A stretch of 64,000 nucleotides of DNA from Megalopta genalis (lineage: Eukaryota; Arthropoda; Insecta; Hymenoptera; Halictidae): positions 37,587,302-37,651,301 of the forward strand of contig NC_135013.1 in NCBI RefSeq assembly GCF_051020955.1. Direction: 5' to 3'. The notes beneath the pieces are model-generated. The model ran no database searches, had not been told where the DNA came from, and was given only the letters and a program-made list of their open reading frames with translations. Shown one piece after another: positions 25,380 to 36,300 of the stretch; position 1 is the first letter of the stretch, and each line of letters opens with the position of its first letter. The position numbers and the translations under genes are program-made.

Positions 25380-25531
25380 TGGATTGCATGTTACAATTTT
25401 TTAAGAACGAGTTAACTAACATTATTATTTAAATCGAGACACTAATATTTGTTTGTGTCGTTTCTATGTTTGTCTTTTAAATCGTGTTGCGTGAGCTTAT
25501 AGCGGAATCTTATGTTTCGATCGTCGAAGTT

Positions 25532-25800
25532 TATATCTATTATTTTTAATATGTGGTGATATGTTTTTTCCGTAGGGATTTGTTGAGTAGTATTATATTG
25601 TTGTTGAGGGCGTTTAAATCCATTTAAATTTCTATATCTAGTGCTTGTGCTATGATGTCGATTCTGTCACTGTTAGATTGGATCTGTGTTAAAAAGGCGT
25701 GTGATTTGTGTGTTTACTGTGACTTCTATGATTTCTTTTATTTGTTCGAGGATGAGACTTTGTGTAGGATGATGTGTGTAGGATGATTTTAGGGCCGTTT
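25532..25800 (-). mobile_element. Degenerate ORF1 end / ORF2 start-like piece of the retrotransposon (unit 1)
   Basis: On the - strand two short frames read as one damaged ORF. The first gives QSLILEQIKEIIEVTVNTQI; after a frame break the second gives SDRIDIIAQALDIEI and a stop that touches an ATG (TAAATG), which begins MDLNALNNNIILLNKSLRKK. A stop-start junction is common between ORF1 and ORF2 of non-LTR elements. The homologous interval is missing from unit 2. No reverse transcriptase or endonuclease motif is visible, so the family is uncertain. Confidence 0.4.
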
Positions 25801-25883
25801 GCCCTGGTAAAATTCTTGAACAACCCTGATTGGCTAACCCCACACGTTCCCAATCAGCGTTGTTTATTTTGCCGTTTGTACCG

Positions 25884-26022
<139 letters not shown>

Positions 26023-26507
26023 CCTTACGTTCTAGTATATATCTCCTATACGCTTATGTATTTTCGGGACGGCGTGGTAATCGGAGGGGATAGTGAACTG
26101 TACGTGACAACGGTGTGGAACTTTTCCTCCGGGTCACCCGCGTCGGACCACATGGCTCTTGGGTCGCTGGGTCCGCTTCAAGTACCCTTCAGAAACTCGC
26201 CTAATTTATGACGGTCTCGGTTAGCTATTGAGATATCTCTAAAAAAACTCTATTGCGAACATGCGTTGTCAAAGTTTGGGACTCATCATCTCAAAAACAG
26301 CTTCTTCGAAGGAGAGTCATAAATTACGCTGGTCGTTTGCACGTGGACTGAAGTTTCCATTGTGCGCACGACTGGTCGCTACAGTCCTCTATGGCGATTT
26401 CCGTTTACTCTGTCCCAACTTTCTCTACCTGAGACATTGGTGCTTTGTTAGTTTCTCGATTAACATGCTGAGATTTTTATTTTGTTCTATTAACACGTTG
26501 AGCGCTA

Positions 26508-26612
26508 CGTCAGCCATCGGTGGCTGACACTGGACTTTCCGTTCAGGCCGCGTCAGCCATCGGTGGCTGACACTGGACTTTCCGTTCAGGCCGCGTCAAC
26601 CATCGATGGCTG
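26508..26612. repeat. 43-bp tandem repeat with hairpin core
   Basis: Units begin at 26508, 26551 and 26594. Each has GTCAGCCA...TGGCTGAC arms around a 4-nt centre; the third unit carries substitutions. The repeat is subterminal in the piggyBac-like element. Confidence 0.9.
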
Positions 26613-27001
26613 ACAGCGTGTAACATGAGAACTCTAAAATTTTACACTATTTTACGGAATTACAGAAATTATATTTAAAATTTACTTAATTTGGTATCAT
26701 TTCAGGATTAATGGGATTCATTGTAACATGGCAAACATAAAAATGGTTTTCCTTTACAAGTATTACAAAATGTTACAACACGCTTGGTCTTTCTCCTTGC
26801 CATCACTCTACCATCTTTTCTTACATTTTTGTCATAACACAATTTACAGTACTTTCGAACTTCAGAGACTTTTCCCGATTTTCTTTCGAGTTTGTGTTTT
26901 TTTCTGGATCTTCTTGCAATTCTGCTCGGTGGAATGTTTTCTTTGTCACAACTTGTAAGATGGACTGCTAATTGTTTCCGAAATTCAATAATGTTAATTT
27001 G

Positions 27002-27213
27002 TTTTCAAAGAAATCTTATCTGAGCGGGCCAAGCGGTAAAGAAAGCAAAACAGATTTGGCGCGTAACGTGTTCTTTCAAAGAAATCTTATCTGAGCGGGC
27101 CAAACGGTAAAGAAAACAAAACAGACTTGACGCGTAACGTGTTCTTTCAAAGAAATCTTATCTGAGCGGACCAAACGGTAAAGAAAACAAAACAGACTTG
27201 GCGCGTAACGTGT
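27002..27213. repeat. 71-bp tandem repeat, three units
   Basis: Three copies of a unit containing AAATCTTATCTGAGCGG, spaced 71 bp apart, with a handful of substitutions. They lie near the other end of the piggyBac-like element. Confidence 0.9.
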
Positions 27214-27363
27214 TGAACCAATACCTATAGGTATCACGATACAAACGTAAACTATCTTTTATTGCGATCGGAAACACCGGCCTTACAATACCAGCGCGTA
27301 AAAGCGGCGCGCGTGGCCTGAATGGGATTGCTTTAGAAAAATGCGTGGCGCTCAACGTGTTAA

Positions 27364-27478
27364 TTCCTCGTATGAGGGGTTTTCGGTAGTTTTGCTGTTT
27401 TGCTTTTGAGTTTTCTTTTGGTTGTTAGTCTTCATGTTTGCACTAGTTGTTATGACGCTGTCTTTTTTATTTTGTACT
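27364..27478 (-). mobile_element. ORF1-like retrotransposon piece (unit 1), split by the piggyBac-like insert
   Basis: Matches 29130-29240 in unit 2; its continuation is at 26370-26489 on the other side of the insert. On the - strand it codes a Lys/Thr/Gln-rich stretch like the one in unit 2. It has no complete ORF. Confidence 0.6.
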
Positions 27479-27606
27479 CGCTGTGAACCCTACAATGACT
27501 ATGTATAATTAATTAATTCAGACTAAATTAAGGATTAATGGGTAACCTAAGAATACCGCCGGTTGTTGCACTTATATCAACTTATGACTAGAGTTGGTTT
27601 GCTTAG

Positions 27607-27929
27607 CCACTTGCGCTGGAAAGACGTGCCACGCACGTTGTAATGCTTTTGTCACAGAATCGCCAACGACGTGGTATGTACGTCATCATGCGATTGTCAC
27701 AGAAACAAACGACGTGCATGGCACGTCGGGTGGGATTGTTTGCCAGAGCACAGATTATCATTATACTGCATAGCGTACAATTGTCAATATTTAACCCATA
27801 TTCTAAAATGGAAAATAAATTAGTTTAGAAAATATAAATCTTTTTTCGATTTCTGCGACGCCTCCCAGCGAGTTACACTGGAGATCGTTCTGGTACACGC
27901 GTCGGTGAATTTTTTGCCAGTGCAAGTGG
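27607..27929. mobile_element. Short inverted-repeat DNA transposon with TTAG target duplication
   Basis: The 323-bp insert begins CCACTTGCGCTGG and ends CCAGTGCAAGTGG, an imperfect terminal inverted repeat. TTAG flanks it at 27603-27606 and 27930-27933. The homologous site in unit 1 (near 24650) reads GCTTAGACTATA without the insert, which fixes both ends and the 4-bp duplication. There is no transposase ORF. The end structure resembles piggyBac, but the target is TTAG, not TTAA, so the superfamily is unsettled. Confidence 0.8.
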
Positions 27930-28079
27930 TTAGACTATAATTTTAATGCATGTGTTTACTGCGATGTCTTAACATAAGTTACAAACTAGTATTGCGGAGA
28001 ATATTATGAAATTATAAGGTGAATATGTTATGAGGAGGTAAGAGGATGAAAGATATTTTTATAACGAAAAATGTACAAA

Positions 28080-28099
28080 CAGGCGGGGATACTAACCAC
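28080..28099 (-). pseudogene. tRNA-Asp remnant (nucleotides 15 to about 34), unit 2
   Basis: On the - strand GTGGTTAGTATCCCCGCCT follows nine A residues, as at 24812-24869, but an internal deletion has removed the rest of the tRNA. This is the duplicated version of the same retrotransposon 3' junction. Confidence 0.8.
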
Positions 28100-28511
28100 T
28101 TTTTTTTTATAACATACGTTTATTATGCCAATAAAATATACATAAACAGCGAGTTAACAAAAAAAAAAGGTATAACAAAGATGTCCTTATAAAAACGTAC
28201 AAAAAAAAGGAAAACGTGGAGTGCAGAAGTTACATATAATAAAGACTAATGACTCCTAACCTGAAGTGCGCGTGGTCTGGTCTGTTATGTTATTATCGCA
28301 CTTATTGCTGGGCGATGTCAAGTATTATAAATTGAGATTTGGTCTGTCGTTTGGTATATTACATATAGAAAAATGGCGAGAAAAACTATATTTGATCGAT
28401 CTTATGTAATTAGGGGGAAGCAGAGGAATGGGGATAGGGAGGTGAAGGACGGGAGGATTAGAGAAGCTAATTTACATGTATTCATGTTGAAAACATAATT
28501 AAGAAGAAAAG
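28100..28511 (-). mobile_element. Poly(A)-ended 3' segment of the retrotransposon (unit 2)
   Basis: Nearly identical to 24870-25292, with a shorter A tail (nine residues, 28100-28108). It follows tRNA-Asp copy B and its terminator, and its tail abuts the tRNA remnant. It is a duplicate of the unit 1 segment, not an independent insertion. Confidence 0.6.
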
Positions 28512-28519
28512 AAAAAAAA
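28512..28519 (-). terminator. Pol III terminator of tRNA-Asp copy B
   Basis: Eight T residues on the - strand, 7 nt past the tRNA 3' end, the same arrangement as copy A. Confidence 0.85.
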
Positions 28520-28526
28520 TAATATT

Positions 28527-28598
28527 CTCCCCGACGGGGAATCGAACCCCGGTCTCCCGCGTGACAGGCGGGGATACTAACCACTATACTATCGAGGA
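28527..28598 (-). tRNA. tRNA-Asp (GTC), copy B
   Basis: All 72 nucleotides are identical to the tRNA-Asp at 25308-25379, with intact acceptor pairing, GTC anticodon, A and B boxes and a downstream T8 terminator. About 130 bp of 5' flank is also shared with copy A, so both copies come from the segmental duplication. The lack of any change in the tRNA, while the neighbourhood has gained inserts and point changes, suggests that both are functional or that the duplication is young. Confidence 0.96.
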
Positions 28599-28739
28599 TG
28601 GATTGCATGTTACAATTTTTTAAGAACGAGTTAACTAACATTATTATTTAAATCGAGACACTAATATTTGTTTGTGTCGTTTCTATGTTTGTCTTTTAAA
28701 TCGTGTTGCGTTAGCTTATAGCGGAATCTTATGTTTGGA

Positions 28740-29565
28740 TCGACGAAGTTTCGAGGTCATCGAGGTTCCGTAAATTTCGCTTTCTTTTACCTGCTGCGTT
28801 CGTTGTGTTCGATGCGCTCATAGGGGTGCCTGTTGATATCTCTCGGTGTGTTGAGACGTCGTCTGTACGTCTGCGGCGCTGCGGGGGGCATGGTTGAGCG
28901 GGGGCACTGCTTGGTCCTTTGTGTACATAGTCTGCCGTATTTTCCTCTGAATTCGCTACCCTGGTCCAACTGTTTTTTTTCGGGTGTCCATGTATGGTTC
29001 TCGATGGCGATTTCCATTTCCTCTGTCCCAACTTTCTCTACCTGAGACATTGGTGACGGCGTGACACTTTTTTCAAGCTGCTTTGTTAGTTTCTTGACTA
29101 ACATGCTGAGGTTTTTATTTTGTTCTATTAATTCCTCTTATGAGGGGTTTTCGGTAGTTTTGCTGTTTTGTGCTTTTGAGTTTTCTTTTGGTTGTTAGTC
29201 TTCATGTTTGCACTAGTTGTTACGACGCTGTCTTTTTTTATTTTTCTTGAGATTATCGTAGGCGGTGAGTTCAGCCTTTTTGTCTGTTTTTTTCCTTTTA
29301 TAATGTTCCTAATTTGCTGATTCAGTATTATATTATTTAGTTCTGAGTAATCCTGGTTTGTTATTAAATTTAAGATAACATTTCTTTTTGCGTTCTTCGT
29401 GAAACCACTTTTTACTGGTGACTGAACACTTTCTATCACATTCTTTTTCTGTAGGCGGTGCCCCTTTTAGGGTTTTTACACTTCTGGCACTCACTTTTTA
29501 ATAATCACGTACACTGTTGTATGCACTGTTGTCATCAATATTTAGCGTATTCACTGCAGCACTTC
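28740..29565 (-). mobile_element. 5' UTR and broken ORF1 of a non-LTR retrotransposon
   Basis: The - strand carries two overlapping open frames separated by a frame break. The N-terminal one (29128-29439) is Lys/Asn-rich with the segment IIKGKKQTKRLNSPPT. The next (28787-29104, and a shifted 28729-29031) begins with a short coiled-coil-like LIEQNKNLSMLVKKLTKQLE and continues into Pro/Arg-rich sequence. This fits a LINE ORF1 in composition, but no zinc knuckle remains and the downstream ORF2 is gone. About 125 bp of leader separates the frame from a tRNA-Asp-like 28-mer at 29566-29593. Family assignment is by structure only. Confidence 0.5.
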
Positions 29566-29593
29566 GGAATACTGACCACTATATTACCGAGGT
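29566..29593 (-). pseudogene. tRNA-Asp-like 5' fragment, nucleotides 1-28
   Basis: On the - strand the 28-mer reads ACCTCGGTAATATAGTGGTC followed by AGTATTCC. It agrees with the first 28 nt of tRNA-Asp at about 23 positions and then stops abruptly where the retrotransposon leader begins. It complements the 3' fragments that start at nucleotide 15, so nucleotides 15-28 would be a 14-bp target duplication. Confidence 0.6.
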
Positions 29594-29599
29594 TTTTAC

Positions 29600-30310
29600 G
29601 GGAAACTTTTCTAAGTAAGCAGTACATAAACAATAGTTCATTTCTTATGTGCATATAATTAATATTAATTTTTTAATAAACCACTTGATCCGCGATAGGT
29701 TAATTTAAACCGGCACTGACTATTCTTTAATATATATATATCGATGTGTCTTATCAGCAGATTTGGAATAATGACACGAACTGATATTATTATTATTAAA
29801 CTGATTTTATGCATTTGCAATGAGAATAATGTATAGATATAATTTAAAATAGTAAGAACATTAATTACATAACAGTAAAAAAATGCATATATCGCTTGAT
29901 CGCATAGAATAGACTGAAAAACAAAAGTTGCACTGATCACTTTACACGTCACCAATATTTTACTACATATTTGCAATTAATAAACGCAAGGATTGATAAA
30001 AAAGTTTAATACAAAATATGTTCTGCACGGAATTGTAATTGCTTGGAATGACTGATTTCCGCGTTCTCCTCCTGAGTCCTCCTCCAGACAGCATTCACGT
30101 CATCCCTATTTCAGACCCTGAAGAACAATAGCGTCCTTGTCCTCGAAAACCGTGGGCCGCCTGCGACACTTGAGATTTATCTTGACTTTAACATGATTTA
30201 AAATTTTTCTGTAATTCCATTTGAGCTCTCAAAAGTGAAACAATTTCAACGGGAAAGAGGTAAGATTTAAGTTTAAATAATGCTCCCTGTTTTTTGTCTT
30301 CGGCAAAAAA
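29600..30310. other. AT-rich intergenic stretch
   Basis: No recognisable gene. The short frames here are AT-rich and lack features of real proteins. It separates the retrotransposon island from the Arp5 upstream region. Confidence 0.5.
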
Positions 30311-30488
30311 TTTTGAAATTCACGCCACTTTTATCTACCTTCAAATAACGTCATTGTACGTAGTAGCAAAACGCTGAAACTGGTAGACAAAATTACCAAC
30401 AGTCGATTATGACGAATAGTTTGAGCGTTCTATCACTACGTTCAATGGCGCTATTTGGAGGTGGATAAAAATGGCGCGAATTTTAAAC
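30311..30488. mobile_element. Palindromic MITE-like hairpin upstream of Arp5
   Basis: The two arms, about 80 bp each, are diverged inverted copies: left GAAATTCACGCCACTTTTAT and right (complemented) AAAATTCGCGCCATTTTTAT, continuing through CTACCTTCAAATAACG against CCACCTCCAAATAGCG. The centre is near AGACAAAATTACC. It has no coding capacity. It ends about 365 bp before the Arp5 start codon. Confidence 0.7.
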
Positions 30489-30853
30489 CGGCGAGAGTTA
30501 CTTATTAGTTAGTTTACAAATATTTCAATAATTAATATGAATAATTAAGAACTAGTAGCTTGGAAAGATTAAGTGTGAATCATATTTTGATGTACCGATA
30601 TCGAAAAAGTAAAGAATAAATGGTGTGACGGTTGCGCGAAGTTTCGTTATCTTATATGTAATGCAACTACAAGGATCTGAAGTCTGTCGCGTAAGTTGGG
30701 CATCCTGCCATAGTCATTGTCACGAGCTTTTCTTAGCCGCTTTATTTTTCGTCTGCCATTGTTTACATCATAGTAGAAATTACATCCAGTAAAGCAAGGG
30801 ATTTCGTACTGCACACGAAGATGTAAAGTAAATAGCAAACACTGTTTAATAAA

Positions 30854-33328
30854 ATGGAGGTCCTCGAATTAAAAGACATAAGAGCTATACCTGATATAAT
30901 TCATTCTTATCCGGATAGAGTAAAAACTGAAGGAACGCCACTTGTTATTGACAATGGTGAGTAGACGAGCTCACTGGCAATTAATACAGTACTTATCTTA
31001 TGTAACGAAAATTAAGAAATAATTTCTATTAGGATCGTATAACTGTAGAGTGGGCTGGGCAACCGAGAAAGAGCCTCAGCTGATATTTAAGAATTTGATT
31101 GCAAAGCCAAGAAAAGAGCGTGGGAAGAAAGATGGGGATCCCCAGGTTGGGAACGATATTGCGAACATTGAAGCTGTTCGTTTTCAATTAAAAACGCAGT
31201 TCGATAGAAATGTAGTAACCCACTTTGAAGCTCAGGAGCAAATATTTGATTATACTTTTGCCCACATGGGAATTGACACGGAAGGCACTATTAATCATCC
31301 AATTATCTTAACAGAAACCTTCTTAAATCCCAATTATTCTCGAAATTGTAATGTAAAATATTCATTTGAATGTTGTTCTCTTAAAATCAATGTTCATTTA
31401 CTAACTTGATAAATTTTAGTGATGGCAGAACTTCTATTTGAATGTTACAACGTACCAGCAATTGCGTATGGAGTGGACTGCCTATTTTCTTATCAACATA
31501 ATAATTGTCCACCAGACGGACTAATTATCAGTATCGGTTACCACACTACACACATAATACCAATATTAGATGGCAAAGCAGATCCTTTGAATGCAAGGAG
31601 AATTAATGTTGGTGGATATCACATTACATCTTATATGCACAGACTGCTCCAACTGAAATATCCGGTGCATGTGAATGCTATAACACCGAGCAGAGCAGAA
31701 GTAAATGAATCGTGTGGTCCTCATGCGTGCTGTTACTTTTAACTACAAAAGTTTAACTCTTCAATTTACAGGAATTAATACACGAACATTCAATGATAGC
31801 TCTTAACTATCAAGATGAAATTTCTAAGTGGGCTGATCCAGATCATTATGACTCGAACGTGTTAAGAGTACAGTTGCCCTATGTCGCTCCTGCAAATGCT
31901 CCTGGTTTAACAGTCGAACAACAAAAAGAACGGAAACGGGAATTAGCTAGAAGACTAATGGAAATTAATGCGCGTAAAAGGGAAGAGAGGGTCAGTAATA
32001 TCTGTTACATAGGAAAAGATCATCATTAAATAATCATCATCCAACATAATAATTAATATTTGCAGTTAGCAGAAGACGAGGAGCAATTAAATCAATTGTT
32101 AGCCGTTCAAGATTTATTAGAAGAAGGTGAGACCGACGAATTCGATCAAGCTCTGAAGACTTATTCCCTCGCGAATGAAACAGACTTGATCAAAATGATA
32201 AACAATCTGCAAGCAAAGGTGGAAAGAACGAGACAAAAAATAGTAGCAGCCAATTCCCAGGAAGAGAACATAGTAATGGAAGAACAAAAACCGAAGATAA
32301 AATCCAGCTTGCAACCTAAGGACCAACAAGACTTTGACGAGTGGATTGCCGGCGTAAGAAAGAAACGGTAAAGAATACGTTGCAATAAATGGTTAATTCT
32401 TCTGGTCAAAATTCGCAGACTAGTAATAAAATTCAGTTTACCTTTTTAGGCAGGAAATATTGGAGAAACGGATGGCGAAAAGGCAACGCAGACAAGACAT
32501 GGCGAAGCGTAGAACGGCCGCAGCCCAGGAAAGGATGCGAATAATAAGTCAATTAGCAAGGAAAGAGAAACGCGATGATGACTTCGGCATGAGGGACGAA
32601 GATTGGGATGTTTACAAAGTGATCAACCGGGTTCGTAAATATTTTAAAGTCCGTTATATCTAAATAGGTCATGATCATGTGTTAATTGAAATTGCATTTT
32701 ACAGGAAGGTGGAGATTCGGACTCGGAATTGGAGCAGGAGAAGCTGTTGGAATTGGAAGATGTGCTACGACATCATGATCCGGAGTTTGATGGTGCCGGT
32801 TCCAACGTTCCCATGGTCCCAGGAGAAACTCATCAATTGCACGTGGGGGTGGAACGTCTGAGAGCCCCAGAAATATTATTCCAGCCGTCCATGATAGGCT
32901 CGATGGAGGCAGGGATCGCTGAAGCAATCGAATTCGTACTGAAACTATACCCACCTGAGCAACAGCTACGCCTCGTGGGAAACATATTTCTCACTGGCGG
33001 GCCAACTAGATTTCCGGGTTTGTTGGAACGACTGAACCGCGAGCTTCGCGAGATCAGACCGTTCGGCTCCAACTTTCAGATAAACATAGCAAAGAACAGT
33101 AATATAGACGCATGGTACGGTGCCAGAGACTTCGGCCTGAACGGGAACTTGCCCGAGTTTCTTGTAAATAAAAAGGAGTACGAAGAAAAAGGCGGCGAAT
33201 ATTTCAAGGAACATTTGACGAGCAATACTTACACCAGATCTCCAGACCCGTTGCCTGTGATACAAGTTCCTGTGACGTCGGAGCAGATCATTGTGGAAGA
33301 TGCTGTTGTTGACGTTGAGATGGAATAG
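30854..33328 (+). CDS. Arp5: Actin-related protein 5 (INO80 complex subunit)
   Basis: Arp5 is a nuclear actin-related protein that couples the INO80 ATPase to nucleosome sliding together with Ies6. Seven exons are 30854-30956, 31033-31347, 31420-31700, 31772-31990, 32066-32367, 32450-32630 and 32705-33328. They sum to 2025 nt (674 aa) with consistent phases. The N-terminal actin phosphate-binding loop is VIDNGSYNCRVGWA. Actin-fold segments PNYSRNLMAELLFECYNVPA and IGYHTTHIIPILDG follow. A long charged insertion (about residues 250-480, with ERKRELARRLMEINARKREE) is typical of Arp5. The C-terminal part resumes the actin fold with FLTGGPTRFPGLLERL and DAWYGARDF. AATAAA occurs 3 nt after the stop codon. 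Family and orthology are secure. Confidence 0.97.
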
Positions 33329-33330
33329 GA

Positions 33331-33336
33331 AATAAA
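33331..33336 (+). terminator. Candidate polyadenylation signal of Arp5
   Basis: AATAAA begins just 3 nt after the Arp5 TAG. If used, the 3' UTR would be only about 20-30 nt long. No other canonical signal follows closely. Confidence 0.5.
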
Positions 33337-36300
33337 TTTGGATACAAATTGATCTATTGCCTCTCTGTTATTTTACAAGAAATTTTACCTTTTTCAGGAA
33401 AGGCTCATTAGCCTCTTTGGAGTAACTTAAGGATCGGGGAACTGAAAGAGCACAGACTTTAATGGATATCTACTTTATTACACAAGTGTTTCCGTTTGTT
33501 CATTCAGTTACGAACAAACTACATTGTAGTCTGTTTGCTGATCACAATACATAGTCCCCAATCGTCGCATTTCGCCATTCGAAGATAATATGCGGATACA
33601 TTTCCATTGTTCTTTGTTTCTTTATTTAAACAATCTCCACGTTTCGCATTCGTCGGAGCTCCTCGAGCCAAGCTAAAAAACTGAGAAAGTGATCCCTCAC
33701 CTGAGCGATAGAATTCACTACAGCGACCTCGAGTTTTCATGCTCCCGCAAATATCGGTCCATGGCTTAAGTTAACATCACAATACAGTAATATACTGAAA
33801 GATATTACGAAGGAGCCCTACAGGCAATCATTATAGCTAATAGAAATGATCTTCGCGTGTCTCGCCTAATAAAAGGAACATACCGTTACGGAAACGTTAT
33901 CGAGCCGTTTTTACATGACGCCCAGCCATGTAACCAAAAAAGAAAGAAAAAGGTGGATTAGTATTTACGAAGAGAGAAAAATTACGTAGAATAATAAACG
34001 GACACGTAAATCCTTAATGATCACAAGCGTACAGCGTTTTGTTACACGTTATACAATATATTTTGTTAAAGCACTCAAATGACACTCGTTTTCGCGTCGA
34101 TTATCCACATCCGCTAAACATTCTCTGCGTGTGTACGTCTCTCGCTTGCTCTCGTTCTCTCTCTCTTTCTCTCTCGCACACTCGCTCGCTATCTCTCTCT
34201 TTCTTTTTTGTTGTCTTATCACATGCGGTTACAGATAAAATTACAAGTATACAGGCGGCGTAATTACATAATACATACAATTTAAAGAAAGTATTTCTTC
34301 TCCCGATTCTCTGTCGACGCGTCTTCACAAACTCCTCAAGGAAAACAGCGGAGCCCGCAAATATAAATGTACATGTGTGTTCAGACGGTGGAAATCCGTA
34401 AAAGCAAAGTTTTACGTTGCAACGTATAGGTATGTACGTATATATACAAACTGCGCTACGTAGCGTTCGCAACGATAATCAACGAAGCTCGTTAGAAAAT
34501 GAAGTATGCTTTTGCTTTTTTAAATCTTACTAACGTATCGACAATAGTACCACAAACTATACAACGCAGTCTCGAGCCGTGCACCCATTTTCTCTCTTTC
34601 TCTCTTCTTCGATCAACGATCATCTTCAATGAGCTCGACGACGTTTAGGCACCACGGCCCCGATAGTAAAGTCCAATCGTTTCACAGAAACACGTCTCTC
34701 ATGTTCTTTCAAGCATACACACACACACAAACACACACATACGCGCACACACTCGCTCTTTCTCTCTCCCGTTTTCTCGAACTATCGCCGATTCATTGAC
34801 CTACGGTAGATCTAATACAGCAAATTCTTAATCGAAATAATATCCTTTGTAACTATCACAGGCTGAGGTCGCTGCAGTTCCGTTTCTTTTTCTTATTTTT
34901 TTTTTTGTTTCTTTCTTATTATTCTTGTTTGTTTCTTCGTTAACGATTCTCTCACTAGTTGTTTAAATAGTAATAACGTATAGTTCAATAGCGTACTTTG
35001 TAAAACCGAACAACGTGTCGTTTTAGCGGATATAATGGAAGGTCGGAAAAAAAGTGTTTGGAGGACGCGTAATCGCGCATGTATTGTTGCATGATATTCT
35101 TTTTTCCCCGGGTTTCGAACGAAGAAAAGTTGAGGTAGAGTCCAATCTGCGGAAACAAGTGTACACAGAATTTGCCTCCTTCTATATGCTGCTAATAGTG
35201 AGGATCTACTTTCAGCGGTAATTAATACGCGTCTCGCCACACACTAGTTAATTAAAATTATACGTGTACACGACGATCGCAGTCGTGTCGTTGCGACGAC
35301 GATCGCGGGTGGTAGTCAGATCACGTTACAATGATTATCGGCGAAATAATAATCGCAGTGACAATAGGTAAATCGAAAATAAACAATAGTACAACAATAA
35401 TTCATGGTCTGCGATAGAATAATGGCTTTGTGTCTATATATAAATATATATAATTTTTTTTACATTAATGTGTCGCGTGTGTATACATGTATATACTATA
35501 TACATACATTTCATATATATATATACATATATATATGTATATATATTTATATATATATATATATATTTGTATAGTCGTATGGGGCATAGGGTGACAGCTA
35601 TGTACAGTACATACTTGCCTTAGTTGTACCATCGTTACTATGTACCTATACTCCTTAGTGATCGTAATGTGATGACAATAATAATAATCAGAACCGTAAT
35701 CGATACAACTAATCCGTAATGATCCGTAATCATTTATCAGTTTAATCATAAAATACTCTATCGTCGCGTGTACCTCGTAATAATAACTATATGTATAGGT
35801 ATGCGGTATGCACGTAAAGAGGATGTGTTCAACCAGGATATGTCGGTGAAAACTATGGTGTATCAAGCGTCAACTTCTTTTTTTTTTATCATTATTATTA
35901 TTATTATTATTATCAATATATATATATCTTGTTCTCAATATATATATATATTTATATTTTATTCGCTATTGTATATACCGCGGTTTTTATTTTTATCATC
36001 TCTCCCTGTCGGAACTACTATTACAAAAGTGCGTACTCTCGTCTTACGTTTATAGGTACATACATGTATCGGCGTGACCTATCTACTTGTTCATTGTCGT
36101 TTATATTAGATCTATAGCGTTACTTATTCATCTCGGCTGTACCGGGTGCAGCAAAAACAACGACGCTAAAGCCTCTTTTCTTCGCCTAATTTAATACCAA
36201 AATTCGGCGCAACATCCTCCCTGTTGCGCTCGTCGATAAATTAAAAATACGTTCTACTTCGAAAGTGGTAGAGTTCGAGAATTTTCGCGTGCGGAAAATG

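Larger units (their letters stand above)
26494..27359. mobile_element. piggyBac-like non-autonomous element with TTAA target duplication
   Basis: The 866-bp insert is flanked by TTAA at 26490-26493 and 27360-27363. Its ends are inverted repeats: left CACGTTGAGCGCTACG and right, complemented, CACGTTGAGCGCCACG. The homologous site in unit 2 (about 29125) reads CTATTAATTCC without the insert, a natural empty site. Inside are three 43-bp units with the palindromic core GTCAGCCATCGGTGGCTGAC (26508-26612) and three 71-bp units (about 27002-27213). No transposase is seen. TTAA duplication is diagnostic for the piggyBac superfamily. Confidence 0.85.
27494..29245. repeat. Segmental duplication, unit 2
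   Basis: Homologous to 24546-27478, but without the piggyBac-like insert and the CT tract. It carries its own 323-bp insert (27607-27929), a deletion that removed most of the 3' tRNA fragment, and a longer retained ORF1 region. Outside the inserts the two units are still highly similar, and the 72 nt of the tRNA are identical. Confidence 0.85.

Noticed and set aside
25183..25422. 79-codon - strand ORF containing DSIVVSIPACHAGDRGSIPR, repeated at 28402-28641
   Set aside because: It is a chance translation across the tRNA-Asp gene; such peptides recur in databases for this reason. The identical copy comes from the segmental duplication.
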